DNA from: Actinacidiphila oryziradicis
GTDB taxonomy: Bacteria > Actinomycetota > Actinomycetes > Streptomycetales > Streptomycetaceae
DNA: 64,000 bases
Reading direction: 5' to 3'
Assembly: GCF_005047355.1 (NCBI RefSeq)
Contig: NZ_SUMC01000002.1
Location: 124,001-188,000, forward strand
This document shows positions 17,283 through 26,559 of this stretch, piece after piece (within the stretch, counting starts at the first letter, position 1; the number at the start of each line of letters is the position of its first letter). The notes beneath the pieces are model-generated. The model was not told where the DNA came from. It saw only the letters and a list, made by a program, of their open reading frames with translations, and did not search any database. Made by a program: the position numbers and the translations under genes.

Positions 17283-18197
17283 TTACGCGGACGGGGCCGC
17301 GCTCTGCGCCGCGAGCAGCTTCGTGACGTCGAGGGTGTCGGCGGCCGGCGGCGCGGTCACGGACACCTTGGTGCCGTAGCCCGAGTAGTACGTCGTCGAG
17401 CGCATCGTGCCGTTCGCGGTGCTGCCCTGCTCGGTCTTCTTCACCAGCAGGTTGTCGCCGTTGACCCACAGGTCGATCTGCTCGGTCTTGATTCCGGCCG
17501 CTTCGAGCTGCTTCTTGAGCGCCTTCAGCTCCTTGGCGCTCAGGCCGTTGTCGGACTTCGCGGCCAAGGCGGCGACATCGACCGTCCCGGAGTAGTGGGT
17601 GGCCCGGACGCCCCGGACCGTCTGCGAACCGGCCTTCTTCACATCCCCGGAGGCGATGATCATCTGTACGGATTGTGCCGGGTTGCTGTTCTGGAGCTGG
17701 TCCGAGACGAACGCCGTGGACGCCCCGCCGAGCTTGGCGTAGGCGTCGTAGTCGTATTTCAGCCAGTGTTTGCCGCCCATGGCCTTGATGAATGAGCCGG
17801 CCATCTTCACATACATGGCGTTCGCCAGGAACCGCGTCTGGCTCGTGCCACTGCTGCCGAGCTTCTTCAGCTGCTCGCCGGTCGCCCCGCCCTGCGTCAT
17901 GGCCAGCTGCCCGGTGGTGCCGCCGCCGGACCACTCGAGGGCACCCTGCTGGCTGATGGCCACCGTGGTACCGATCGTGGTCTGCCCGTCGACCTTGACC
18001 GAATGCGCCTTCTCCGTCTTGCTGACGGCCTCCCGGAGGGCCTTCAGCGCCGCCGTGCTGACGGCCTCGGGCTGCTTCGCGCCACTGCTCTGCGAGGCCT
18101 TGCCGGAGCCGGACGAGTCACAGGCCGTCGCACCGGCCGCCAGCGCGGCGAACGCCACGAGCGAGGCACAGGCGCGGCGTGTGGTGCGGGTGTTCAT
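17283..18197 (-). CDS. LppX/LolA-like secreted lipoprotein
   Basis: A 304-residue protein with a lipoprotein signal peptide. It has an Arg-rich N-terminus, the hydrophobic ACASLVAFAALAAGATAC and a lipidatable Cys at residue 26, then a Ser/Gly linker. The mature part, rich in VDGQTTIGT, WLKYDYDAYAK and VRGVRATHYSGTVDVAALA motifs, resembles the LppX/LprG-LolA fold proteins of actinobacteria that carry lipids or other hydrophobic ligands across the envelope. It lies between rplA and rplJ and has its own upstream region, so it is probably transcribed separately. Its ligand is unknown. Confidence 0.85.
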   Translation of the reverse strand: MNTRTTRRACASLVAFAALAAGATACDSSGSGKASQSSGAKQPEAVSTAALKALREAVSKTEKAHSVKVDGQTTIGTTVAISQQGALEWSGGGTTGQLAMTQGGATGEQLKKLGSSGTSQTRFLANAMYVKMAGSFIKAMGGKHWLKYDYDAYAKLGGASTAFVSDQLQNSNPAQSVQMIIASGDVKKAGSQTVRGVRATHYSGTVDVAALAAKSDNGLSAKELKALKKQLEAAGIKTEQIDLWVNGDNLLVKKTEQGSTANGTMRSTTYYSGYGTKVSVTAPPAADTLDVTKLLAAQSAAPSA

Positions 18198-18267
18198 ATC
18201 TCCCCCTGGGCAGATCGAAGTACCAGCACACTAACGGCCGGTCCTGTCAGCCGTCTTCCACGCACTA

Positions 18268-18489
18268 AGAGGCCGCGCGAATAGGTGGGGCGGGTTAAGG
18301 AGCGGGTCGAGGGCCGAGTCTGGCAAGGCGGAGGTGGGGGCACCTCCTGGGGGCACCTCCCGGCCGAAGGCTGGGGGAGGTAGCTGGGGGAGAAGGCGAC
18401 GCGGAGCGTCGTCGACCGACACCGACGACAACACTTCCAGGCGAGAGCCATCGGCCCGCGACGCCGCCCCACCTATTCGCGCGACCTCT
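18268..18489. mobile_element. Candidate MITE-like element with 26 bp terminal inverted repeats
   Basis: AGAGGCCGCGCGAATAGGTG and six following bases (18268-18293) recur inverted at 18464-18489 with one mismatch. The 222 bp element has no coding frame. It contains an inner hairpin (18355-18361 with 18375-18381, in the GGCACCTCCC...GGGGGAGGT style often seen dispersed in Streptomyces genomes). No clear target-site duplication is visible, and the right end overlaps the rplA terminator. It could instead be a large regulatory palindrome. Confidence 0.5.
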
Positions 18490-18542
18490 GAGGGCCGGGC
18501 CCCGCCCCTCCGAAGCGGAGGAGCGGGGCCCGGCCCTCAGAG
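18486..18542 (-). terminator. rplK-rplA operon terminator
   Basis: A 20 bp perfect stem (18486-18505 with 18523-18542) holds a second inner stem (18507-18511 with 18517-18521). It starts 18 bp after the rplA stop. This is one of the strongest hairpins in the window. Confidence 0.88.
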
Positions 18543-18559
18543 CCCGCGGGCGGTGACCG

Positions 18560-19282
18560 TCAGACGGTCCCCTCCTCCTCGACCAGGAGGTTACGGGTGC
18601 GGTTCTGGTCGACCAGGATGCCGGGGCCCATCGTGGTGCTGATGGCGGCCTTCCTGATGTAGCGGCCCTTGGCGGCCGACGGCTTCAGACGCAGGATCTC
18701 GTCCAGCGCGGCGCCGTAGTTCTCGACCAGCTGCTGCTCACCGAAGGACGTCTTGCCGATGATGAAGTGCAGGTTCGAGTGCTTGTCGACCCGGAACTCG
18801 ATCTTGCCGCCCTTGATCTCGGTAACCGCCTTGGCGGTGTCCGGGGTCACGGTGCCGGTCTTCGGGTTCGGCATCAGGCCACGGGGACCGAGCACCCGGC
18901 CCAGACGGCCGACCTTGCCCATGAGGTCCGGGGTGGCGACGACGGCGTCGAAGTCCAGCCGGCCCTTCGCGACCTCGTCGATCAGCTCGTCGGAGCCGAC
19001 GATGTCGGCGCCCGCGGCACGCGCGGCCTCGGCACGGTCGCCGGTCGCGAAGACCAGGACCCGGGCGGTCTTGCCGGTGCCGTGCGGAAGGTTCACGGTG
19101 CCGCGGACCATCTGGTCGGCCTTGCGCGGGTCGACACCCAGGCGGAAGGCGACCTCGACGGTCGAGTCGAACTTGGTGGTGGAGGTGTCCTTCGCGAGAC
19201 GGACGGCCTCGAGCGGGGCGTACAGGTGCTCCCGGTCGACCTTGGCGTCCGCAGCGCGGAGGGCCTTGCTGCGCTTGCTCAT
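18560..19282 (-). CDS. rplA: 50S ribosomal protein L1
   Basis: A 240-residue L1, which forms the mobile L1 stalk next to the E site and in many bacteria represses its own operon. Signature segments are [40 protein letters not shown] and [13 protein letters not shown]. It follows rplK by 74 bp and ends at a strong terminator. The C-terminus [10 protein letters not shown] is slightly longer than in E. coli L1. Confidence 0.98.
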   Translation of the reverse strand: MSKRSKALRAADAKVDREHLYAPLEAVRLAKDTSTTKFDSTVEVAFRLGVDPRKADQMVRGTVNLPHGTGKTARVLVFATGDRAEAARAAGADIVGSDELIDEVAKGRLDFDAVVATPDLMGKVGRLGRVLGPRGLMPNPKTGTVTPDTAKAVTEIKGGKIEFRVDKHSNLHFIIGKTSFGEQQLVENYGAALDEILRLKPSAAKGRYIRKAAISTTMGPGILVDQNRTRNLLVEEEGTV

Positions 19283-19356
19283 TGTGCTTCTCCTGAATGC
19301 TGTCTACGGAGTCGTGGTGCGGGCCGAGCCGGCCCTTCCACGGGGATGTGCGGCTG

Positions 19357-19791
19357 TCAGCCCTCGACCGTGATGCCCATGGAACGGGCGGTGCCGGCGA
19401 TGATCTTCTCGGCGGCGTCCAGGTCGTTGGCGTTCAGGTCCGGGAGCTTCGTGGTGGCGATGTCACGAACCTGGGCACGGGTGAGCTTGGCGACCTTCTT
19501 GACGTGCGGCTCGCCGGAGCCCTTGTCCACACCTGCGGCCTTGAGGATCAGCTTGGCAGCCGGCGGAGTCTTCGTGATGAAGGTGAAGGAGCGGTCGTCG
19601 TAGACCGTGATCTCCACCGGCACGACCATGCCACGCTGCGACTCGGTCGCGGCGTTGTAGGCCTTGCAGAACTCCATGATGTTGACGCCGTGCTGGCCCA
19701 GCGCAGGGCCGACCGGCGGAGCCGGGTTGGCCGCGCCGGCGTTGATCTGGAGCTTGATAAGCCCCGTGACCTTCTTCTTCTTGGGAGGCAT
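19357..19791 (-). CDS. rplK: 50S ribosomal protein L11
   Basis: A 144-residue L11, a component of the GTPase-associated centre. The N-terminal Pro-rich helix region, [20 protein letters not shown], which forms the thiostrepton-binding surface with 23S rRNA, is unchanged. The C-terminal rRNA-binding domain follows ([20 protein letters not shown]). It starts the rplK-rplA pair behind nusG. Confidence 0.98.
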
Positions 19792-19884
19792 TGCTCTCTC
19801 CGGGTCCTAGTGAGAGTGTTCTCTGCCTGCGAGCAGGCATACCGCACCACGATAGCGGGTATCATGGCGCGGCCTGAAACCGAG

Positions 19885-19919
19885 CAGGTCAGACAGCCTG
19901 TGAGAGCCTGCCTGACCTG
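19885..19919 (-). promoter_or_regulatory. nusG-rplK intergenic hairpin
   Basis: A 12 bp stem with one mismatch (19885-19896 with 19908-19919) lies 28 bp after the nusG stop. It may partly terminate secE-nusG transcription before rplK. Confidence 0.65.
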
Positions 19920-19946
19920 GACGGAAGTACGGGTTGACCGCTGCGG

Positions 19947-20819
19947 TCAGTTCTTCTGGATCTGGTCGAAGCTGAGCTCGACCGGGGTCTCCCGGCCGAA
20001 GATCTCGACCAGGCCCTTGACCTTCTTCGAGTCGGCGTTGATCTCGTTGATCGTCGCTTGGAGCGTCGCGAACGGGCCATCGGTGACGGTGACCGAGTCG
20101 CCGACCTCGAAGTCCAGCACCTGGACCTCGACCTTGCGCCTCGGCGCGCCGCCCTCGCTGGCCGCGGCGGCCGCCTCCTCGATCTCCGGGGCGAGCATCT
20201 TGACGATCTCGTCCAGGGTCAGCGGATACGGGTCGTAGGCGTTGCCGACGAAGCCGGTGACGCCCGGGGTGTTGCGGACGACACCCCAGGACTCGTTCGT
20301 CAGGTCCATGCGCACCAGCACGTAGCCGGGCAGCTTGTTCTGGCGGACGGTGCGGCGGTCGCCGTTCTTGATCTGGACGACCTCTTCCTGGGGCACCTCG
20401 GCCTGGTAGATGTAGTCCTCGACGTTGAGCGAGACGGCGCGCTGTTCCAGGTTGGACTTCACACGGTTCTCGTAGCCGGCGTAGGTGTGGATCACATACC
20501 ACTCGCCCGGCAGCGTGCGGAGCTCCTCGCGGAAGGCGGCCACCGGGTCGACCGGCGGCTCTACTTCCGCGGCGGCTTCCGCTTCTTCTGCCTCTTCTGC
20601 CTCTTCTTCGTCGGCCTCTCCGGCCACGTCAGCCTCTTCGGCCGCTACGACTTCGTCCTCGTCGACGAGGTTGACCGCGGCCTGCTCGGCGGACTCACCC
20701 GCCGCCACGTCAGCAGCCTCGGCCTGGTCGACGTCCGCGTCGGCGGCCTCAATGATGTCGAGCGCGGTGTCGTCGCCCTCGGCGGTCGCGTCGGCGTCGT
20801 ACACGTTCGGGTCAGACAC
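19947..20819 (-). CDS. nusG: Transcription factor NusG
   Basis: A 290-residue NusG, which binds RNA polymerase and couples it to Rho or the ribosome. The NGN domain begins near residue 108 ([20 protein letters not shown]) and the C-terminal KOW domain carries [20 protein letters not shown]. The first 100 residues are an Ala/Glu/Asp-rich acidic extension, typical of actinobacterial NusG and absent from E. coli. The GTG start follows secE by 77 bp. Confidence 0.97.
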   Translation of the reverse strand: MSDPNVYDADATAEGDDTALDIIEAADADVDQAEAADVAAGESAEQAAVNLVDEDEVVAAEEADVAGEADEEEAEEAEEAEAAAEVEPPVDPVAAFREELRTLPGEWYVIHTYAGYENRVKSNLEQRAVSLNVEDYIYQAEVPQEEVVQIKNGDRRTVRQNKLPGYVLVRMDLTNESWGVVRNTPGVTGFVGNAYDPYPLTLDEIVKMLAPEIEEAAAAASEGGAPRRKVEVQVLDFEVGDSVTVTDGPFATLQATINEINADSKKVKGLVEIFGRETPVELSFDQIQKN

Positions 20820-20896
20820 GGTCGCTGCTTCTTCCTGACTTCAAGGGGTGGAACGTGCGGGCGGGCGCCACGGACGCCTTCCGCGGGGTATCAAGC

Positions 20897-21205
20897 TCAG
20901 CCGAAGACGTACGAAACGGCCTTGTTGAATCCCCAGTCAATCACGGTAACGAGCGCGATGATGACGACAACGAACACAATCACGACGGAGGTGTACGTCA
21001 TCAACTCGTTGCGCGTGGGCCAGACGACCTTGCGGAGCTCCGCAACAATCTGGCGGTAGAAGAGCCCCAAGCGTGCCAGCGGGCCCTTCTTGCCGCGCTT
21101 GCCGCCCTTGCGGGTCTTTGTGCTGATGCTCTCAGCGGCCTCGGTGGTGTCACCGTCGGGACGACCACTTTCAGGCGTCGCGGTGGAGCCCAGGGCTTCC
21201 GTCAC
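20897..21205 (-). CDS. secE: Preprotein translocase subunit SecE
   Basis: A 102-residue SecE, the small clamp subunit of the SecYEG channel. A charged N-terminal extension rich in Lys and Gly precedes the conserved amphipathic helix (YRQIVAELRKVVWPTRNELM at about residues 50-69) and one transmembrane helix (SVVIVFVVVIIALVTVI at about 73-89). It lies between tRNA-Trp and nusG, as in many actinobacteria. Confidence 0.97.
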   Translation of the reverse strand: MTEALGSTATPESGRPDGDTTEAAESISTKTRKGGKRGKKGPLARLGLFYRQIVAELRKVVWPTRNELMTYTSVVIVFVVVIIALVTVIDWGFNKAVSYVFG

Positions 21206-21313
21206 TCGTCCTCACCTGAATCCGGGTCGTGGCCATGACGCGCCCGGTTGAGCCGCACAGCCGTGCATTTCATTGACGTACGCAAGCACACACCCTTTTA
21301 AAAGCGTGTGTAG

Positions 21314-21386
21314 CAGGGTCGGAGGGACTCGAACCCACAACCGCTGGTTTTGGAGACCAGTGCTCTACCAATTGAGCTACGACCCT
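21314..21386 (-). tRNA. tRNA-Trp (CCA)
   Basis: A 73 nt cloverleaf with a 7 bp acceptor stem (AGGGTCG/CGACCCT), D-arm GCTCAATTGGTAGAGC, anticodon loop CTCCAAA with anticodon CCA, and T-loop TTCGAGT. The discriminator base is G, as expected for Trp. CCA is not encoded. It lies about 110 bp before secE on the same strand. Confidence 0.97.
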
Positions 21387-21620
21387 TTGGAACGCCCCCA
21401 ACTTACCGCATCCAACCGGCTGCGTGAGGTACGCAGGCAAGATCGGCTCGCGGGAGGCCACCGCCGCATGAGTGTACGTGCTCCATGACCGCGCGTCGAA
21501 TGCGTGACACCGCCGGCGCCATGGCCCGGGCCCCGGCAGGCGAGCCCCCGCACCAGGGAGTAACCAGAGAGTAGGGGAACTCGTGTGACCGAGCGCCGGT
21601 GAGGGTGCGACGATGCAAGC

Positions 21621-22865
21621 ATGACCGACGCAACCGCTGCCGCACTGTCCTCCACTGGCCCCGACCGCCGGGTATCGGCAAGGATCGGGGCGATCTCCGA
21701 GTCCGCGACCTTGGCCGTGGACGCCAAGGCCAAGGCGCTCAAGGCCGCCGGGCGCCCGGTCATCGGCTTTGGCGCCGGTGAGCCGGACTTCCCGACGCCG
21801 GACTACATCGTCGAGGCCGCGGTGGCGGCGTGCCGCAATCCGAAGTACCACCGTTACACCCCGGCCGGGGGCCTGCCGGAGCTGAAGGCCGCGATCGCCG
21901 CGAAGACGCTGCGGGACTCGGGCTACGAGGTGGACGCCTCGCAGGTGCTGGTCACCAACGGCGGCAAGCAGGCCATCTACCAGGCGTTCGCGGCCATCCT
22001 GGACCCGGGCGACGAGGTCATCGTCCCGGCGCCGTACTGGACCACGTACCCGGAGTCGATCCGGCTGGCCGGCGGGGTGCCGGTGGATGTGGTCGCCGAC
22101 GAGAGCACGGGCTACCGGGTCTCCGTGGAGCAGCTGGAAGCGGCCCGCACCGAGAAGACGAAGGTCGTGCTCTTCGTCTCACCGTCCAACCCCACCGGCG
22201 CGGTGTACAGCGAGGCCGACACCGAGGCGATCGGCCGCTGGGCCGTGGAGCACGGCCTGTGGGTGCTCACCGACGAGATCTACGAGCACCTCGTGTACGG
22301 CGACGCGACCTCCACCTCGCTCCCGGCGCTCCTCCCGGAGCTGCGCGACAAGTGCATCGTCGTCAATGGCGTCGCCAAGACGTACGCCATGACGGGCTGG
22401 CGTGTCGGGTGGCTCATCGGCCCCAAGGACGTCGTGAAGGCGGCGACCAACCTGCAGTCGCACGCCACGTCGAACGTGAGCAATGTCGCCCAGGTCGCGG
22501 CGCTGGCCGCCGTCTCCGGGGACCTGGACGCGGTCGCCGACATGCGCGCCGCGTTCGACCGCCGCCGCCGCACGATCGTGCGGATGCTGAACGAGATCGA
22601 CGGCGTCGTCTGCCCCGAGCCCGAGGGCGCCTTCTACGCGTACCCGTCGGTGAAGGCCCTGCTCGGCAAGGAGATCCGCGGCAGGCGCCCCGCCACCAGC
22701 GCCGAGCTCGCCGCGCTGATCCTGGACGAGGCCGAAGTCGCGGTCGTCCCCGGTGAGGCCTTCGGCACACCGGGCTACCTGCGGCTGTCGTACGCCCTGG
22801 GAGACGATGATCTGATCGAGGGCGTCTCGCGTCTGCAGAAGCTGCTCGGCGAGGCCCAGGGCTGA
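21621..22865 (+). CDS. aspC: PLP-dependent aspartate/prephenate-type aminotransferase
   Basis: A 414-residue fold-type I aminotransferase of the class I aspartate aminotransferase family. [13 protein letters not shown] near the N-terminus and NPTGAVYS contact the substrate and cofactor. The PLP lysine is K253 in [15 protein letters not shown], and the C-terminal GYLRLSYA holds the substrate-carboxylate Arg. It transfers amino groups between aspartate (or prephenate/aromatic acids) and 2-oxoglutarate. It is divergent from the tRNA-Trp-secE block and ends at a clear terminator, so it is probably monocistronic. Confidence 0.92.
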   Translation: MTDATAAALSSTGPDRRVSARIGAISESATLAVDAKAKALKAAGRPVIGFGAGEPDFPTPDYIVEAAVAACRNPKYHRYTPAGGLPELKAAIAAKTLRDSGYEVDASQVLVTNGGKQAIYQAFAAILDPGDEVIVPAPYWTTYPESIRLAGGVPVDVVADESTGYRVSVEQLEAARTEKTKVVLFVSPSNPTGAVYSEADTEAIGRWAVEHGLWVLTDEIYEHLVYGDATSTSLPALLPELRDKCIVVNGVAKTYAMTGWRVGWLIGPKDVVKAATNLQSHATSNVSNVAQVAALAAVSGDLDAVADMRAAFDRRRRTIVRMLNEIDGVVCPEPEGAFYAYPSVKALLGKEIRGRRPATSAELAALILDEAEVAVVPGEAFGTPGYLRLSYALGDDDLIEGVSRLQKLLGEAQG

Positions 22866-22876
22866 CCGCGTGCATT

Positions 22877-22920
22877 CGTGTAAGCGGGCTACCGGCTGCG
22901 GCCGGGAGCCCGCTTACGCG
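22877..22920 (+). terminator. Terminator after the aminotransferase
   Basis: A 14 bp stem with one G-T pair (22877-22890 with 22907-22920) begins 12 bp after the stop codon. Confidence 0.85.
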
Positions 22921-23108
22921 TTCGAGCAAGCGCTCGTTCGGGGAACTCGACTGCCTGATGGCAGATCTCTGCGGCAGGATCTGTGAGTGACTCCTTCCCC
23001 TCGGTTACGAGGGGACTTCTCACTTGGCCGCCGTGGCGGTCTCATGACGGACAAGCCCGGCCCGGCGCCTCATGGCACGGAGCGGATTTTACCAGTAACG
23101 GAGGGTTA

Positions 23109-24137
23109 ATGCAGAGCGCGCGAGATGTCCGTCTGCTACCGAAGGCACATCTGCACCTGCATTTCACCGGGTCCATGCGGCCGAGCACCCTGCTGGAGCT
23201 CGCCGACAAGTACGGCGTACACCTTCCGGAAGCTCTCAGCTCCGGGGAACCACCGAAACTGCGCGCGACCGACGAGCGCGGCTGGTTCCGCTTCCAGCGG
23301 CTCTACGACATCGCCCGCTCCTGCTTGCGCTCCGAGGAGGACCTCCGGCGACTCGTCCGCGAAGCCGCCGAGGAGGACGCCCGGGACGGTTCCGGCTGGC
23401 TGGAGATCCAGGTCGACCCGACCTCGTACGCCCCCCGGCTGGGCGGCCTGATCCCGACGATGGAGATCATCCTGGACGCCGTGCACGACGCTTCACGGGA
23501 AACCGGGGTCGGCATGGCGGTCCTGGTCGCCGCGAACCGTATGAAACACCCGCTCGACGCCCGCACCCTGGCCCGGCTCGCCGTCCGCTACGCCGACCGG
23601 GGCGTCGTCGGCTTCGGGCTCTCCAACGACGAGCGGCGCGGCCTCGCCCGTGACTTCGACCGCGCCTTCGCCATCGCCCGCGAGGGCGGCCTGCTGGCCG
23701 CTCCGCACGGCGGCGAACTCGCGGGCGCGAGCAGTGTCCGTGACTGCCTGGACGACCTGCACGCCGGCCGGATCGGGCATGGAGTGCGGGCGGCGGAGGA
23801 CCCGCGGCTGATGGCCAAGCTCGCCGAGCGGCAGATCACCTGCGAGGTGTGCCCCACCTCGAACGTCGCCCTCGGGGTCTACGAGAAGCCGGAGGACGTG
23901 CCGCTGCGCACCCTCTGGGACGCGGGGGTCCCGATGGCCCTGGGCGCCGACGATCCCCTGCTGTTCGGCTCGCGCCTGGCCGCCCAGTACGAGCTCGCGC
24001 GCGACGCGCACGCCTTCACCGACGCCGAGCTCGCCGAGCTGGCCCGGCAGTCGGTACGCGGATCGGCCGCACCCGCCGACGTACGGGACCGGTTGCTCAC
24101 CGGGATCGACGACTGGCTGTCGGCGGACCCGGAGTAG
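23109..24137 (+). CDS. add: Adenosine deaminase family protein
   Basis: A 342-residue TIM-barrel metal-dependent deaminase. The zinc-binding HLHLHFTGSM is near the N-terminus; the barrel shows the substrate region HGGELAGA, the IGHGVRAAED motif and the late GADDP pair typical of adenosine deaminases. The ATG with a CGGAGGG site is preferred over an ATG 126 bp upstream, whose extra residues are not conserved-looking. It converts adenosine or a related 6-aminopurine nucleoside to the 6-oxo product. A role with aminodeoxyfutalosine or adenine cannot be excluded by inspection. Confidence 0.88.
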   Translation: MQSARDVRLLPKAHLHLHFTGSMRPSTLLELADKYGVHLPEALSSGEPPKLRATDERGWFRFQRLYDIARSCLRSEEDLRRLVREAAEEDARDGSGWLEIQVDPTSYAPRLGGLIPTMEIILDAVHDASRETGVGMAVLVAANRMKHPLDARTLARLAVRYADRGVVGFGLSNDERRGLARDFDRAFAIAREGGLLAAPHGGELAGASSVRDCLDDLHAGRIGHGVRAAEDPRLMAKLAERQITCEVCPTSNVALGVYEKPEDVPLRTLWDAGVPMALGADDPLLFGSRLAAQYELARDAHAFTDAELAELARQSVRGSAAPADVRDRLLTGIDDWLSADPE

Positions 24138-24146
24138 CCCGCCGGC

Positions 24147-25334
24147 TCATTTCCTGCTCAGCCGGCGGCGGCCCCGCATCGGCCGCATCGGCCACAGCAG
24201 TACGTAGCCGGCCGACCCCGCCACAAAAGCCAGCCGGATCAGCCCGCGGGCGCCGTCGGAGGGGACCAGCAGCGTACTGCCGTAGAGGGAAAGCAGCGCG
24301 ATCCAGCTCCACCACGGCACCAGGCGGCGCTGGCCGATCGCGTCCCACACCAGGGTGCCCAGCAGGATCGAGGCGCTGTAGTAGGTATAGACGCTGGGGT
24401 CGAGCGCGATCCGGGCATCGGCGCCGAGCAGTACGACCGCGGGCCAGCGCCCCCTGAGCACCGCCACCGTGCCCAGCCCGAAGCCGAGCAGCGCCTGCGC
24501 CGGGCGGTCCCACCACGGCGTGGCCGGGGCGTGCACCCCGAGCCAGCGCAACGCCGAGGCGGGCTGGTTCGCGATGGCGAAGTGGGCGGCGGCCACGGAA
24601 CCGAGATGGGTGAGGTAGAACGGCAGCCAGGCCGCGGCAACCAGCCCCACCAGCCAGCAGGCGGCCCGACGCCGGTCCGGCCGCTCCACGGCCAGCAGCA
24701 ACGGGAGAAACGCCAGCGCCCACGGCTTGGAGTCCACCGCCAGGGCGAGCATGATCCCCACGGCGACCGGGCGGCCGCGTACCAGCGCCCGGATCGCCAG
24801 GGTGGTGAAAAACAGCGCCAGCACATCGTCGAGATGCGCGAAGCGCACCGACACCTCCACCCACATCGGGATGAACGCCAGCCCGGCTATCAGCACCCGC
24901 TGCTGGAGACGGCGGTGGTTGAGCCCGGTCCCCAGATTGAACTCCGCGGCGGTACGCCCCACCAGGACGAGCATGTACAGGCCCAGGCCCGACATGACCG
25001 CCTCGGCCGTCCGCACCCCCACCGCGGCCGGGAACGGGTCGAAGAGAGCAGCGCCCAGAAAACTGACCGGCCCGATCTGCAACTCCGGGTGATTCGCGTA
25101 GATCCCCAGACCGCCGCCGGGCTGTCCCTCGACCAGCAACTCACCGCCGGTCCGCAGATAGTGCCAGGAGATGCCGCCGTGCCGCTCCGCGATCAGGAAC
25201 CAGACCACGGTCCAGACGGCCAGTACGACGATGTGCGAGCGAAACGGCCAACGTCTGGGGCGACCACTCTCGCTGTGGTCCGCCTCGCTGTCGTCTGCCG
25301 CGCTCTGCGCTGCTGCCGTTTCCAGGTGCCGCAC
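24147..25334 (-). CDS. Multi-pass membrane protein, GT-C-like
   Basis: A 395-residue integral membrane protein with about nine hydrophobic helices after a polar N-terminus. The first luminal loop has LRTGGELLVEGQPGGGLGIY ending in NHPELQIGP, and a later one has VRFAHLDD; acidic residues after the first helix are typical of GT-C polyprenyl-phosphate-dependent glycosyltransferases. The segment LALAVDSKPWALAFLPLLLA resembles the DUF2029/GT87 group. It ends 9 bp from the convergent adenosine deaminase gene. A glycosyl donor or acceptor cannot be named. Confidence 0.7.
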   Translation of the reverse strand: MRHLETAAAQSAADDSEADHSESGRPRRWPFRSHIVVLAVWTVVWFLIAERHGGISWHYLRTGGELLVEGQPGGGLGIYANHPELQIGPVSFLGAALFDPFPAAVGVRTAEAVMSGLGLYMLVLVGRTAAEFNLGTGLNHRRLQQRVLIAGLAFIPMWVEVSVRFAHLDDVLALFFTTLAIRALVRGRPVAVGIMLALAVDSKPWALAFLPLLLAVERPDRRRAACWLVGLVAAAWLPFYLTHLGSVAAAHFAIANQPASALRWLGVHAPATPWWDRPAQALLGFGLGTVAVLRGRWPAVVLLGADARIALDPSVYTYYSASILLGTLVWDAIGQRRLVPWWSWIALLSLYGSTLLVPSDGARGLIRLAFVAGSAGYVLLWPMRPMRGRRRLSRK

Positions 25335-25380
25335 TCCGGACTTTCCACCTTCATCTCGGGAAGGGTTGGTCAGCCCTCCT

Positions 25381-26436
25381 TCAGAGACGTACGCCTACCG
25401 TCACAGGTTCATTCACCAGCGTGACGCCGAATGTGGCGTGCACCCCCTCCCGTACCTCGCGGGCGAGTGCCAGCAGGTCGGCGGTCCTGGCGTGGCCCCG
25501 ATTTGTCAGCGCCAGGGTGTGCTTGGTCGAAATGCGGGCCGGTCCGCTGCCGTAGCCCTTCGCGAAGCCCGCCCTGTCGATCAGCCAGGCGGCCGAGGTC
25601 TTCACGCGGCCCTCCCCGGCAGGGTAGGCCGGTGGGTTCGCCCCGGGGACGAGCCGCTCGCGGACCCGGGTCAGGAACGCCTCGTACTCCGCTTCCGTCA
25701 GGATCGGGTTGGTGAAGAACGAACCCGCCGACCACGTGTCATGGTCCTCCGGGTCCAGCACCATCCCCTTGCCCGCCCGCAGCTTCAGCACCGTCTCGCG
25801 CGCCATCGCCAGCGCGACCCGCTCACCGGGTTCCGCCCCCAGGGCGCTCGCCATCTCCGCGTATCTCACCGGCATCGACAGGCCGCCCGCCTCCTCCAGC
25901 CCGAAGCGCACCCGGAGGACGACAAAACGTTCCGGCTCCGCCTTGAAGCGACTGTGCCGGTACGAGAACCCGCACTCGGCGCCGGGAATGGTGACCCTTT
26001 CGCGGCTCACGCGGTCGTACGCCACCACCTCGGTGATCGTCGACGACACCTCCTGCCCGTACGCCCCCACGTTCTGGATCGGCGTCGCCCCCGCCGATCC
26101 AGGGATGCCGGCCAGACATTCGACGCCGGCCAGCCCCGCCTCCACCGTGCGGGCGACCGCGTCCGCCCAGACCTCCCCGGCGGCGAGTTCGAGGCGGGCG
26201 CCGTCCAGGGCGAACCCGGCCGTCGCGATGCGCAGGGCCGTGCCGTCGAAGCCGTCGTCCCCGATGACGAGATTGCTGCCGCCCCCGATGACCAGCAGCG
26301 GCGTCCCGGTCCGGTCGGCCTCCCGCACGACGCCGACAACCTCGGCGTCCGTAGTCGCCGTCACGAGGCGGGCGGCCGGGCCGCCCAGTCGGAATGTGGT
26401 CAACGGGGCGAGGGGGGCGTCTTCGAGTACTTGCAC
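25381..26436 (-). CDS. murB: UDP-N-acetylenolpyruvoylglucosamine reductase
   Basis: A 351-residue FAD enzyme that reduces UDP-GlcNAc-enolpyruvate to UDP-MurNAc in peptidoglycan synthesis. The N-terminus has TTFRLGGPA, GGGSNLVIGDDGFDGT binds FAD, IPGSAGATPIQNVGAYGQEV is the family signature, and the catalytic Ser region is WSAGSFFTNPIL. The GTG at 26436 gives the usual VQVLEDAPLAPLTTF start; the open frame continues 26 codons upstream without homology. It is on its own strand segment next to the membrane protein gene. Confidence 0.95.
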   Translation of the reverse strand: MQVLEDAPLAPLTTFRLGGPAARLVTATTDAEVVGVVREADRTGTPLLVIGGGSNLVIGDDGFDGTALRIATAGFALDGARLELAAGEVWADAVARTVEAGLAGVECLAGIPGSAGATPIQNVGAYGQEVSSTITEVVAYDRVSRERVTIPGAECGFSYRHSRFKAEPERFVVLRVRFGLEEAGGLSMPVRYAEMASALGAEPGERVALAMARETVLKLRAGKGMVLDPEDHDTWSAGSFFTNPILTEAEYEAFLTRVRERLVPGANPPAYPAGEGRVKTSAAWLIDRAGFAKGYGSGPARISTKHTLALTNRGHARTADLLALAREVREGVHATFGVTLVNEPVTVGVRL

Positions 26437-26559
26437 GGGCTCCACCCTACGGTGCCCTCGCCGGGCCGGCCGGGGCGGCGCCGGGTGCCCCCGGCATGCT
26501 CGCAGCCAAGACAACCTGCCGCGCCGGTCCGGCCGGACGAACCCAGCCCGTCCGGCGGG

